Shown here in pieces: positions 53,309 through 62,302 of a stretch of DNA of 64,000 nucleotides. The translations under genes were made by a program, and so were the position numbers. A model generated the notes under the pieces. That model was not told the origin of the DNA. It ran no database searches and was given only the letters and a program-made list of their open reading frames with translations. The DNA comes from Lewinellaceae bacterium. Its GTDB lineage: Bacteria > Bacteroidota > Bacteroidia > Chitinophagales > Saprospiraceae. The stretch is taken from the NCBI GenBank assembly GCA_020636405.1, contig JACJXW010000004.1, positions 4,058,044 through 4,122,043 on the forward strand. The letters run 5' to 3'. Numbering within the stretch: the first letter of the stretch is position 1; every line of letters starts with the position of its first letter.

Positions 53309-54241
53309 CTACTTCTCTACCCGAAGCTCATAATAAGATGCCGACAGACCTCCCCAGATCCCGAGCCCTCCTTCAATATTAGAATCGATCAGGGTATAGC
53401 TGGAAAACGGGCCCTGGTTGGCGGAATTGAACTCCAGCGTATTCCAGAAATCGAAGTGGGCTTTGTCGAGGGAGATCCACTTAAGGGAGACGGTGTCGCC
53501 CGTTCTGTAGAGCCCGAAGGTTTCGAAATCGAATTCCATGGTTCCGCGGGGTTCCGGCCTGAACAGGGGAAAGGAGGCCCGTTGCCCGTCGATAAGGCGG
53601 TCGTCCAATACCGATGCAATAGGGCTGATGTACCCGCTGCTGTTGATCCCCACCTGGTAGCGGTAAAAATTGGCCTCCCCGGCCGGGTCATCCAGGTAAC
53701 AGAGCAACTGGGCAAGGGTGTCGCTGCTCTGGCCGGGAGGGTCCCGGAACTGGAGGGAGTCCAGCCCGACGTGCCGGGGTATTGTGGTTACGGCCTGCAG
53801 GCGTTGCCCTTCTGCTTCTACCTCCAGGGTATAAGTGCGCCCTTCTTCCCCCCGCATGGAGAAGCTCAGGTCGATGTAAAGGCAGAAGTTGAAGCCCAGG
53901 CTGTCGGGGTTAAAACCGAATAATGCACTGGCCAGGCGCTTTTCCTCCGCGCTCAGCTCGTCGAGGCACAGTTCGGACAGTTCTACCGTCTGCTCCCCAT
54001 CCGACACTTTCACGGTGGCGCCGCGAACGAAAGTATTTTCAATGTCTTCGGCGCTGAACCGGCTGAAGAAAGGAACACTTCGGGTGAGGATCACGTAGGG
54101 CGGGGTTGGCCGCTGGCCACCTTCGATATAGCCCTCCACCACGATCTGCGGAGGCACATCGGCGCTCTCGGGGATGAATGCTTCTTCACAGGAAACGGCC
54201 AGCAGGGCGGCCAGTAAAATGGACGGAATGATGTTTTTCAT
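53309..54241 (-). CDS. DUF4249-family lipoprotein
   Basis: 310 residues from the ATG at 54,241, which gives a signal peptide with lipobox LAVSC. DUF4249 features: IVVEGYIEGGQRPTPPYVILTRSVPFF near the N-terminus, TYTLEVEAEGQRLQAVTTIP, and the C-terminal GGLGIWGGLSASYYELRV. In most genomes the gene follows a TonB-dependent receptor; none is adjacent here, so it is an orphan. Probably outer-membrane anchored. Confidence 0.87.
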   Translation of the reverse strand: MKNIIPSILLAALLAVSCEEAFIPESADVPPQIVVEGYIEGGQRPTPPYVILTRSVPFFSRFSAEDIENTFVRGATVKVSDGEQTVELSELCLDELSAEEKRLASALFGFNPDSLGFNFCLYIDLSFSMRGEEGRTYTLEVEAEGQRLQAVTTIPRHVGLDSLQFRDPPGQSSDTLAQLLCYLDDPAGEANFYRYQVGINSSGYISPIASVLDDRLIDGQRASFPLFRPEPRGTMEFDFETFGLYRTGDTVSLKWISLDKAHFDFWNTLEFNSANQGPFSSYTLIDSNIEGGLGIWGGLSASYYELRVEK

Positions 54242-54360
54242 GGATTGCTTTTTCTTCAGGCCTTTCAGAAGCAGCGGAAACAGGGAACTCCTGGCCGCTC
54301 CGGAAAGTTGGCCCGCATATGCTGGCAATCATAACATCAGTGTCCGCAAAGGTGTTTACG

Positions 54361-56481
54361 TCAATCCACCTTTTTATATTTCAGCCGGATGGAATTGCCG
54401 ATGACCACCACATCGGAGAAGGCCATGAACAGGGCGCCCCACATGGGGTTGAGGAAGCCCATCGCGGCAATCGGGATGGCGACGATGTTGTAGGCGAAGG
54501 CCCAGAAGAGGTTCTGCCGGATGGTGAGCACCGTATGGCGGCTGATGGCCCAGGCTTTTTCCAGGTGCTCCAGTTTTCCGTTGAGCAGGACGATCTGGGC
54601 CGACTGAATGGCCACTTGTGAGGCATTGCTGAGGGAGACGCCGACGGTGGCTTTCGCCAGGGCCGGCGCATCGTTGATGCCGTCGCCGATCATAGCGGTG
54701 GGCGCCTGGCGCGACAGTTCCTCCACCACTTTCAGCTTCTGTTCGGGCAGCTGCTCGGCGAAGGCCGTTTCGATCCCGAGTTCCGCCGCCACTTCTTCCG
54801 TTTTGGCGCGCCGGTCGCCGGAAAGAATGACCGGGCGGATTCCCTGGGCTTTGAGGTAAGCGATCACCCCTTTGGCCTCCGGCTTCAGCTCGTCGGCAAT
54901 ATCGATGGTAGCCAGCAAGTCGCCATTTTCGGTAAGGTAAAGGCGCTGTCCCTCTTCCCCGCCCGGGGCGCCTTCCAGAATACGGCTGGAACCGATGCGG
55001 TACTCATTGCCGGCATGGTCGCGCGCGCCCACACCGACCCCTCTTTGTTCTTCTACAAAGGCCAGTTCGGGATGCGCCCCGTTGATACGCCGCTCCATCT
55101 CCCGGGCCAGCGACCGGGCGATGGGATGGGAAGAGTGTTGCTCTAGCTTGTAGATCAGCGCATTCGTACGCTGTTCCTCACCCTTGTGGTAGGTAATGTT
55201 CTTAATGCGGAATTGTCCGCTGGTGAGGGTTCCTGTTTTATCAAATACGGCGTTGCGGATACGGGTGAAGGCCTCCAGCGTCTGCCCTCCTCTGACCAGG
55301 ATGCCGTTCCGGGCCAGGCGCCCGACGCCGACCATCACCGCTGTAGGCGTGGCCAGGCCCATGGCACAGGGACAAGAGATCACCAGCACGGCGATGGCGT
55401 TCATCAGCGCTTTCTGAAAAGGCAGGCCGAACCCGAAGTGGCCGATGAGCAAGGTGAGCAGGGCGATGCCCAGCACTACCGGCACGAAAATGGCGCTGAT
55501 CCGGTCGGCCAGGCGTTGTATGTCGGGCTTATCTTGCTGAGCCGTCTTTACCAGTTCGATCATCTGGCTCAGGACGGTGTCCCTGCCCGTAGCGGTGACC
55601 TCCATGCGGAAGTTGCCGTTCAGCAGCAAAGAAGAGCCGATGACCCGGCTGCCGGCGGCCTTTTCCACGGGAATGCTTTCCCCGGTGAGCATGGACTCGT
55701 CGACGGAAGCTTCGCCCTGGGTAATGACACCGTCGAGCGGCACCTGGTCGCCTTCATTTACCTGGAGGACATCGCCTACCCGAACCTCGTTCAGGCCCAG
55801 GGATACGATAGTGCCCGAAGGCGTTACCCGCCGGGCTTTCTTTACCTGCAGTTTCGCCAGCTCGCCGATGGCGCTGGTCGTCTGTTCCACGGCCCGTGCT
55901 TCCAACCAGTTGCCCATCAGGACCAGCGTGAAAATGGTGGCGCTGGTCTCGTAAAAGATGTAATTCGGTTCCCACATCAGGGTACCGATGAAGCTGTAAA
56001 CAAACGCAGCGGTTCCTCCTACGAAGATGAGTACATCCATGTTGGGTATTCCCCCCTTTAGGGAGCCCAGGGCACTTTTCCCGAAATGCGTAAAGCCGAT
56101 GGCGAAGGGCAGCAGGCAAAGGGCCATCTGCCACCAGAAATTATCGAGCAGCGGCAAATGAATGCCGCCCATCATCAGCAGGTGGTGCGACAGCAGGGGC
56201 AGGGTGAAAACGGCGCTGATGAGCAGCTTGCGCTCCAGCGTCCACCAGGGCTTAGCAGCCGGCAGGCCTTCCTCCACGACGTTGTAGCCCAGCTTGTGGA
56301 TCCCCATTTTGACCTCGTCCAGGCTAATGGCGGAGCTGCCTTGCCGGTAGCGGACCTCCTTGGTCTGAAAATTCACATAAACATCTTCCACCCCTTTTCT
56401 TTCCAGAAAGCGGTTGAGGCTGGCTGCACAATTGTTGCAGGTCATACCCTCTACCTTCAACTCTATAATGTCTTCGGACAT
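54361..56481 (-). CDS. copA: Copper-type heavy-metal P1B-ATPase
   Basis: 706 residues. N-terminal HMA domain with MTCNNC (Cys15, Cys18), about eight membrane helices, the CPC metal site in ISCPCAMGLATPTA, actuator GEASVDESMLTGES, phosphorylated Asp in FDKTGTLTSG, HP motif in HSSHPIARSLA, and GDGINDAPALA. CPC with a C-terminal helix pair containing YN and MSS-like residues (AYNIVAIPIAAMGFLNP) is typical of Cu(I) exporters. Divergent from a lipoprotein gene across a 144-bp region containing two small inverted repeats. Confidence 0.95.
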   Translation of the reverse strand: MSEDIIELKVEGMTCNNCAASLNRFLERKGVEDVYVNFQTKEVRYRQGSSAISLDEVKMGIHKLGYNVVEEGLPAAKPWWTLERKLLISAVFTLPLLSHHLLMMGGIHLPLLDNFWWQMALCLLPFAIGFTHFGKSALGSLKGGIPNMDVLIFVGGTAAFVYSFIGTLMWEPNYIFYETSATIFTLVLMGNWLEARAVEQTTSAIGELAKLQVKKARRVTPSGTIVSLGLNEVRVGDVLQVNEGDQVPLDGVITQGEASVDESMLTGESIPVEKAAGSRVIGSSLLLNGNFRMEVTATGRDTVLSQMIELVKTAQQDKPDIQRLADRISAIFVPVVLGIALLTLLIGHFGFGLPFQKALMNAIAVLVISCPCAMGLATPTAVMVGVGRLARNGILVRGGQTLEAFTRIRNAVFDKTGTLTSGQFRIKNITYHKGEEQRTNALIYKLEQHSSHPIARSLAREMERRINGAHPELAFVEEQRGVGVGARDHAGNEYRIGSSRILEGAPGGEEGQRLYLTENGDLLATIDIADELKPEAKGVIAYLKAQGIRPVILSGDRRAKTEEVAAELGIETAFAEQLPEQKLKVVEELSRQAPTAMIGDGINDAPALAKATVGVSLSNASQVAIQSAQIVLLNGKLEHLEKAWAISRHTVLTIRQNLFWAFAYNIVAIPIAAMGFLNPMWGALFMAFSDVVVIGNSIRLKYKKVD

Positions 56482-56625
56482 AATTTTCAGGTATCTTTAC
56501 TGCGTGATCCGGTGAACAACAACACCGCTTCACCTTTTTAGTAAATACAGCCTGATCAGAAACCAGGCTTTCTGTTCAGTCATGATACAATTTTAATAAC
56601 ATTTCTAATAAAAATCAGATCGGAA

Positions 56626-57408
56626 ATGAGAGCATTTAGTTTATTTTTTGCCCTGCTGGCGCTGCTGTTCACTGCCTGCCAGGGTGGTTCTTCGAACCAG
56701 GAACAACAACAAGAGGAAGAGGCTCCGGTAATGAAGTATACCGTAACCCCCTTCGCCCCTTCTCAGTCCTATCCCGACGCAAAGATCGAAGCCATGGCCT
56801 TTGCCAACGGCAAATTTGAGTTCACGCTCAACGAAAGCGATTACCAGCTAGGCGTTCAGACGCCCGATGCCGGCCAGAAAATGTGCGCCAACTCCGCTCA
56901 GGGGCAGCACATCCACCTCATCGTCGACAACGAGCCCTACGCCGCCAAGTACGAAGCCGCTTTTGATTACGAGATCCCCGACGGGGAACACTACATCCTG
57001 GCCTTCCTCTCCCGCTCCTACCACGAGTCGATCAAAACGGAAGGCGCGCATGTGGCCGTGAAAGCTAACGTTAAAGACAATACCATCACGGAAAGCGAGC
57101 CGATCACTACGCCGATGCTGTTCTACAGCCGCCCCAAAGGCACCTATACCGGCAAGGCGGAAACCGAAAAGGTCATGCTCGATTTCTACCTCGCCAACGC
57201 CTCCCTCGGCGCCGACTACAAGGTAAAAGCCGAGATCAACGGCGAAGAGCACCTGATCGACAGCTGGCAGCCTTACTACATTGAAGGCCTGCCTATGGGT
57301 GAAAATACCATCAAACTGACCCTCGTCGATGGCCAGGGCAATGCGGTGGACGCCCCGCTCAATCCGGTGAGCCGGACCTTTACGCTGCAGGCGGACCCGG
57401 CGGAATAG
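56626..57408 (+). CDS. Hypothetical lipoprotein divergent from copA
   Basis: 260 residues with signal and lipobox LFTAC (Cys18), a Gln/Glu linker, then beta-rich sequence with GQHIHLIVDNEPYAAKYE, YEIPDGEHYILAFLSRSYHESIK and a C-terminal GENTIKLTLVDGQGNAV Ig-like strand pattern. Several His and Met residues and the divergent copA suggest, but do not show, a metal link. Family not recognised. Confidence 0.8.
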   Translation: MRAFSLFFALLALLFTACQGGSSNQEQQQEEEAPVMKYTVTPFAPSQSYPDAKIEAMAFANGKFEFTLNESDYQLGVQTPDAGQKMCANSAQGQHIHLIVDNEPYAAKYEAAFDYEIPDGEHYILAFLSRSYHESIKTEGAHVAVKANVKDNTITESEPITTPMLFYSRPKGTYTGKAETEKVMLDFYLANASLGADYKVKAEINGEEHLIDSWQPYYIEGLPMGENTIKLTLVDGQGNAVDAPLNPVSRTFTLQADPAE

Positions 57409-57951
57409 TCGGAAGTCGGAAAGCGGAAGTGGGAAGGCGGAAGGCGGAAGCAAAATGCACTGCCCTTCTTTCCCACTTCCCACTTCCCACTTCCGACTTC
57501 GAACGGATGTGCAAAAAAAAAGCACCACACGCAGGAAGCCCACGGTGGTGCAAAAATAGCCAGTAAACCTGTAGCCTTTCGGCTACATCACAAACTATAT
57601 TACCCAATAAATACACGCCAAATCAAAAGTACGGCCCCAGTGAGTAAGCATAACAACCCCGACCCATCCCCTTCGATGGTTTCCAGGCGGGGCCGTACGG
57701 AAAAACCTTTAGAAAAAATCTTGTCTCAAAGCAATGAACTATCTTTTAGCGAAGACACGCTTCGCCGTATTGGCATATTTGTTTGAACTCCTTTCTTGGC
57801 AGAATCCCTTCGGTTAACGATATTGGAGAACCTGGTTTTGGGAAAGGGGCGGAAGCGAAGCCGTCCAGAGCCAATCTTTTGCCTTCGCTTCCATTTCATT
57901 TCTGTTTTGATGTAGTACTTTAAATGTTCTGTTTAATCTAAAACAACTACC
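57409..57951. other. 543-bp intergenic region with two inverted repeats
   Basis: No protein gene seen. Contains a 25-bp near-palindrome (57,412-57,436 with 57,476-57,500), a GCACCAC/GTGGTGC hairpin near 57,520-57,550, and GTACGGCCCC/GGGGCCGTAC (57,629-57,638 with 57,689-57,698). The stretch before the next gene is otherwise featureless. Confidence 0.5.
57412..57500 (+). terminator. GGAAGTCGG-type inverted repeat after the lipoprotein gene
   Basis: GAAGTCGGAAAGCGGAAGTG and the complementary CTTCCCACTTCCGACTTC face each other around 40 bases. Follows the stop codon by a few bases, so it probably serves as terminator. Confidence 0.5.
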
Positions 57952-59673
57952 GTGCCAAAAACGAAATTCCAGCTTATCCTTCTGCTCTTTTTTGCTTTTT
58001 TTTTAGGCCACAGCTGCAAAAAATCGGCGCCAACCACTGATTATCAGGCAACTAAATTCTTTTCAGCTGATTCGGCCGCCGTCGTCTCCCCTCATCCGCT
58101 GGCCACCCGTGTGGGCGTGGAGATCCTGAAAAAAGGAGGCAATGCCGTTGACGCGGCCGTGGCCATCCAATTTGCCCTGGCCGTTGTCTACCCCCGGGCG
58201 GGCAATATCGGCGGCGGCGGCTTTATGGTGATCCGCACCAAAAACGGAGAGGTTGCTGCCCTCGATTACCGGGAGAAAGCTCCCATGGCCGCCCACCGGG
58301 ATATGTACCTCGACAGCCTGGGCAACGTCATCGACGGGCTCAGCACCATGGGCCACCTGGCGGCCGGGGTGCCGGGCACGGTAGCGGGCCTGTTCGAGGC
58401 CCACAGCAAGTACGGGCGTATACAGGACATGAAAACGCTGATCCAGCCGGCTATCGAACTGGCGGAAAAGGGCTTCCTGCTTTCCGCCACAGAGGCCGAA
58501 CGCCTCAACGGATTCCAGGAAGGCTTCCGAAAGTACAACGAGGAGCCCAACCCCTTTATCAGGGATTCCTTCCGGATCGCAAGCCTCATGAAACAGGAAA
58601 AACTGGCGGCCACCCTGGAACAGATCCGGGATGGGGGCAAGGCGGGCTTTTACGAGGGCCCCGTTGCCGAGGCCATCATAGCCGAGATCAGGAGCGGCAA
58701 TGGCATCATGACTATGGAGGACCTCCGGAACTATGAACCGCAGTGGCGGGAACCGGTAATCGGCCAATATGATGATTATCGCATCATTTCCATGCCGCCC
58801 TCCTCCAGCGGCGGCATTGCGTTGGTGCAAATGCTGAAAATGGTGGAACCCTACCCCTTGCACGAATACGGCTTCCACTCCACCCGCGCGGTACACCTCA
58901 TGGTGGAAGCCGAGCGCCGCGCCTACGCCGACCGCGCCGAACACCTCGGCGACAGCGATTTCTACGATGTGCCCCGCGATTCCATGCTGTCGGATGCCTA
59001 CCTGCAAGAACGGATGGCCGATTTTGACGCCACGCAGGCCACGTCCAGCGCCTCCATCCTGGCAGGCGGCTTCAAACTGCTAAAGGAGAGTTTTGAAACC
59101 ACCCACACCTCGGTCGTCGACGCCGAGGGCAACGCCGTATCCGTGACCACCACCCTCAACTCCAACTACGGGTGCAAGGTGTGGGTCGACGGCGCCGGCT
59201 TCTTCCTCAACAACGAGATGGACGACTTCAGCGCCAAACCGGGCGTGCCCAACCAGTTCGGCCTGGTGGGCGCCGAGGCCAACGCCATTCAGCCCGGCAA
59301 GCGCATGCTCAGTTCGATGACGCCTACCATCGTGGAAAAGGACGGCGAACTGTTCATGGTGTTGGGCGCGCCGGGCGGGTCGACCATCATCACCGCCGTC
59401 TTTCAGGTGTTCCTCAACGTGGCCGAGTTCGGCATGAGCCTCGAGGAGGCCGTCAACGCCGGGCGTTTCCACCACCAGTGGCTGCCCGACGCCATCCTCA
59501 TCGAGGACAACGCCTTCCCCGACACGACCAAACAGGCGCTGGAGGCCATGGGGCACAGCTTCAACATCGTCGGCAGAATGGCGGTCATCAAAGCCATCAT
59601 CCGCCTGCCCGACGGGCGCCTGCAAGCCGTGGGCGACCCCCGCAACCCGGATGACGACGCGGGAGGGTTTTAG
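57952..59673 (+). CDS. ggt: Gamma-glutamyltransferase (lipoprotein or periplasmic)
   Basis: 573-residue N-terminal nucleophile hydrolase that cleaves glutathione and other gamma-glutamyl compounds outside the cytoplasm. Start is GTG, giving a signal peptide and possible lipobox LGHSC. Conserved: HPLATRVGVEILKKGGNAVDAAVA, GNIGGGGFMV, DYREKAP, the nucleophile Thr383 in FETTHTSVVDAEGN where the precursor autocleaves, DDFSAKPGVPN, and MLSSMTPTIV. Length is normal. Confidence 0.95.
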   Translation: MPKTKFQLILLLFFAFFLGHSCKKSAPTTDYQATKFFSADSAAVVSPHPLATRVGVEILKKGGNAVDAAVAIQFALAVVYPRAGNIGGGGFMVIRTKNGEVAALDYREKAPMAAHRDMYLDSLGNVIDGLSTMGHLAAGVPGTVAGLFEAHSKYGRIQDMKTLIQPAIELAEKGFLLSATEAERLNGFQEGFRKYNEEPNPFIRDSFRIASLMKQEKLAATLEQIRDGGKAGFYEGPVAEAIIAEIRSGNGIMTMEDLRNYEPQWREPVIGQYDDYRIISMPPSSSGGIALVQMLKMVEPYPLHEYGFHSTRAVHLMVEAERRAYADRAEHLGDSDFYDVPRDSMLSDAYLQERMADFDATQATSSASILAGGFKLLKESFETTHTSVVDAEGNAVSVTTTLNSNYGCKVWVDGAGFFLNNEMDDFSAKPGVPNQFGLVGAEANAIQPGKRMLSSMTPTIVEKDGELFMVLGAPGGSTIITAVFQVFLNVAEFGMSLEEAVNAGRFHHQWLPDAILIEDNAFPDTTKQALEAMGHSFNIVGRMAVIKAIIRLPDGRLQAVGDPRNPDDDAGGF

Positions 59674-59730
59674 GGGATTCGGGCTTCGGGCTTCGGGATT
59701 CGGGGATTCGGGGATTCGGGGATTCGTCTC
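59674..59730 (+). repeat. GGGATTC(G)-type short tandem repeat
   Basis: About seven units of GGGATTCGG/GGGCTTCGG directly after the ggt stop. Low-complexity intergenic repeat of a kind common in this phylum. Confidence 0.75.
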
Positions 59731-59860
59731 CGAGCGCCGTGGCCTTATACGAAGGCGGGGGGGCGTCGTTGGAGTATTGGACGTTGGGGCGTGTTCGCCG
59801 AACAAAGAACCGGGAAATGGGGTTTCCCTTTAGTTTTACTCACTCGCAAATGGGACGAAC

Positions 59861-60451
59861 ATGAAAAAGGCCATTCTCACCCTCACTTTTATCAATTTCC
59901 TCACCCTGGCCTTCGCGCAGGTGCAGGGGCTTACCGATATCAACGGGCAGCGGCTGGAGAAGCAGCGCGTCAGCATGCTCATCCTCGGCAGTTGGGCGGT
60001 GGGCAATATCGCCCTGGGGGCCACGCTGGCCACCCGGCGCGAAGGCGAAGACAAATACTTCCACGCCATGAATGCCGGCTGGAACCTGGTGAACCTGGGG
60101 CTGGCCACAGCGGGGTACCTCTCCGCGGTAAAGGCCGACCCGGCGGCTTTTGACCTCTATGCCACGATCAACGAGCAGCACAAGCTGCAGAAGATATTCC
60201 TGTTCAACGCCGGCCTGGATGTCGGTTATATGATGGGCGGCCTGTACCTCATGGAGCGCTCCAGGCGCACCGAGAACAAGCCCGAGCGGCTGATGGGCTT
60301 CGGGAAGTCCATCCTGCTGCAGGGCGCCTTCCTCTTCGTTTTCGACCTGGGGGCCTTCCTTTGGCAATCCCAGGGCAATGGCGCGCTGCAACCGCTGCTG
60401 GAAGGGCTGAGCTTTACGGGTAATTCGGTGGGGATGGCGTGGCGGTTTTAG
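59861..60451 (+). CDS. Hypothetical exported or membrane protein
   Basis: 196 residues. Signal peptide (KKAILTLTFINFLTLAFAQ) followed by three or four hydrophobic segments (about 39-57, 70-88, 115-131, 148-165), including GWNLVNLGLATAGYLSA and NAGLDVGYMMGGLYLMERS. It resembles a Bacteroidota-only membrane family of unknown role. No catalytic motif. Confidence 0.75.
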   Translation: MKKAILTLTFINFLTLAFAQVQGLTDINGQRLEKQRVSMLILGSWAVGNIALGATLATRREGEDKYFHAMNAGWNLVNLGLATAGYLSAVKADPAAFDLYATINEQHKLQKIFLFNAGLDVGYMMGGLYLMERSRRTENKPERLMGFGKSILLQGAFLFVFDLGAFLWQSQGNGALQPLLEGLSFTGNSVGMAWRF

Positions 60452-60540
60452 CGTTTGTCGGCCGTAATCGCTTCACTTCCGGCGCCTGCAGTTGCGGCCG
60501 GGAGGGGAGGACTCATCCGAATCACGGGCTAAAGAGCCTC

Positions 60541-60805
60541 TGAAAGGGCCGGCGGCAAAATATCAGGCAGATTGCACGATACTTTTGATACAGAGAAATG
60601 TGCGATTTTTGACGTGCGATGTGCGATTTTCGATGGGGCTCTTTGGGAGCAGCCCTTTCGACCGCCCTACATCGAAAATCGAACGTCACAAATCAAACAT
60701 CATAAATCAAAAGGGCGGACTGCTAAAGCAGCACAAAAAGCACTTCCGTTTTCACCTCGCATGCTGCACCCTGATCCTTGCCTCCATCGGCTGTCATTTA
60801 GCTCA
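60541..60805 (+). repeat. Dispersed structured repeat, copy 2
   Basis: First of two tandem units with a 265-bp period, beginning TGAAAGGGCCGGCGG. Inside, GATTTTCGATG (about 60,627) pairs with CATCGAAAATC (about 60,670), flanked by GATGTGCGAT-type and ATCAAACATC-type repeats, and closed by CTGCTAAAGCAG. Confidence 0.8.
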
Positions 60806-61004
60806 TGAAAGGGCCGGCGGAAAACATCAGACAGCTTATACGATACTTTTGGTACATAGAAATGTGCGATTTTTGATGTGCGATGTGCGATTTTCGATGG
60901 GGCTCTTTGGGAGCAGCCCTTTCGCCCGCCCTACATCGAAAATCGAACATCATAAATCAAACATCATAAATCAAAAGGGCGGCCTGCTAAAGCAGCACAA
61001 AATG
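60806..61004 (+). repeat. Dispersed structured repeat, copy 3
   Basis: Second tandem unit, nearly identical to the preceding one through the CTGCTAAAGCAGCACAAAA hairpin. A third, more diverged copy is at 16,318-16,580. Confidence 0.8.
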
Positions 61005-61042
61005 GAATCCCCTCCCCACCCTTCTCCTTCTGCGAGCCCCAG

Positions 61043-61132
61043 CGAGCAGTCCCGCTTTTTATCCGCACTTGACGGCCGGTTTATGTTCCCTTAATGCCCC
61101 GGCCGTTTAGTAAGGCTTACGCGGGAAATCCT
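61043..61132. repeat. Second dispersed repeat, left of the AT-rich island
   Basis: Shares CAGTCCCG-TT, CCGCACTT and TTAGTAAGGCTT, in order, with 63,866-63,941 on the other side of the next two genes. CAGTCCCGC and GCGGGA can pair. Confidence 0.55.
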
Positions 61133-61332
61133 ACTCCGGTCTGGATATACGCTCTGAATGTACCAGCTTTACCTTGCGTAAAAAAGAGTGTTGGCAGGTT
61201 TCATTTTCGGAAATCCGGAATAGGTGCTAACCCAATTTTTTGCTATTTTGAGTATAGCTTGTATAGTTGAGCTTGAAGGTTGAATGGAATGCTTTCAGAA
61301 AATATCTCTTGGCCTTGGCAAATCCCAAAGTA

Positions 61333-62289
61333 ATGAAATCAAATATCATTGAAAAGCAGAGCACCACTTCCATTACCTTGGAAGTAGATCCGGAAATAGC
61401 CAATTGGATGGTAGGCGAAATACCCGCAAACAGAAGCCAGTGCTCCTTATACCTGGATTCTGGTGGAGGGAAGGCCTGGTTGTCGCTTGTTGATGCGGGG
61501 GTGTATAAAACCAATACAAGCTATAATAAAATCGAGGAATTAATAATTGAAACTTTAAAAATAGAAACGCTGGATGTAAATGCTTTCATTTCATTTGGCC
61601 CTGGTGATGGAGGAACCGATTACAAAATTCTTTCCAGCCTTTTGGAGCCCATCCATTACATCCCTATTGATATAAGTAATGTTTTGTTGCTTAGGTCAAT
61701 TTTAAAGCTCCGGGATATTGCGCACATCCCTTTTGGAATTTTAGGCGATTTTGAAGAAGGGTTTTCTTTTATCAGAAACAAGCTTGAAAAAGAAGTAAAC
61801 GCTCCGATCATAGTGAGTATGATCGGAAATACCCTCGGAAACCTTGATATAAATGAGAATCCACTGTTAGCCAATTTGGCTGGATTCTTGAAAAAAGGAG
61901 ATTACCTGGTACTTCATGTGTCCGTGTATAGTCAAAGTTGGGAATTCAAAAGTGATTATTGGGTTCAAAAAGAAAATCACACCAGTAAAATGAGGCAATG
62001 GATAGCCCAAGGAATTTCAAGAAAAACCAATAAAGAGATGGAGGAAGTATTAAGGAACTACGCGGAACTGGAAATAACAGAACGCATTCACAGTGACATA
62101 CCGAACTCCAGGTCAATAAACTTTTCCTACCGAGGGGATAAAATTTTGAGTATCCGAAGGTATGACTGGGCTAGTTTCATTGGCTGGATAAAGCAAAATA
62201 TGGATCCATTTGAAATAATACGGGAGGGCTATTTTATTGAAGGGGACAGGGAAACGGGTTCTGCTTGTATTTTATTGAAAAGGAGTTGA
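61333..62289 (+). CDS. EgtD-like (Methyltransf_33) methyltransferase
   Basis: 318 residues from the ATG at 61,333 (an in-frame TTG at 61,267 is possible). Pattern follows the histidine N-alpha-methyltransferase EgtD family: SFGPGDGGTDYKIL as SAM loop, YIPIDIS with the ribose-binding Asp, IVSMIGNTLGNLDINE as the family's GNT-type block, and a C-terminal RYDWASFIGWIKQNM. EgtB and other ergothioneine genes are absent, so substrate is open. Codons are visibly AT-richer than in neighbours, suggesting transfer. The next gene follows after 13 bp. Confidence 0.75.
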   Translation: MKSNIIEKQSTTSITLEVDPEIANWMVGEIPANRSQCSLYLDSGGGKAWLSLVDAGVYKTNTSYNKIEELIIETLKIETLDVNAFISFGPGDGGTDYKILSSLLEPIHYIPIDISNVLLLRSILKLRDIAHIPFGILGDFEEGFSFIRNKLEKEVNAPIIVSMIGNTLGNLDINENPLLANLAGFLKKGDYLVLHVSVYSQSWEFKSDYWVQKENHTSKMRQWIAQGISRKTNKEMEEVLRNYAELEITERIHSDIPNSRSINFSYRGDKILSIRRYDWASFIGWIKQNMDPFEIIREGYFIEGDRETGSACILLKRS

Positions 62290-62302
62290 ATACTTTGCCG
62301 AT

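Larger units (their letters stand above)
60452..61332. other. 881-bp repeat-filled intergenic region
   Basis: Contains tandem copies of the structured dispersed repeat (60,541-61,004) and one copy of a second repeat (61,043-61,132). A 200-codon open frame here (60,492-61,094) reads through the repeats and is not considered a gene. Confidence 0.6.

Noticed and set aside
60492..61094. 200-codon open frame over tandem repeats
   Set aside because: Consists of two repeat copies; duplicated text arises from DNA repetition and no start signal or motif supports it.
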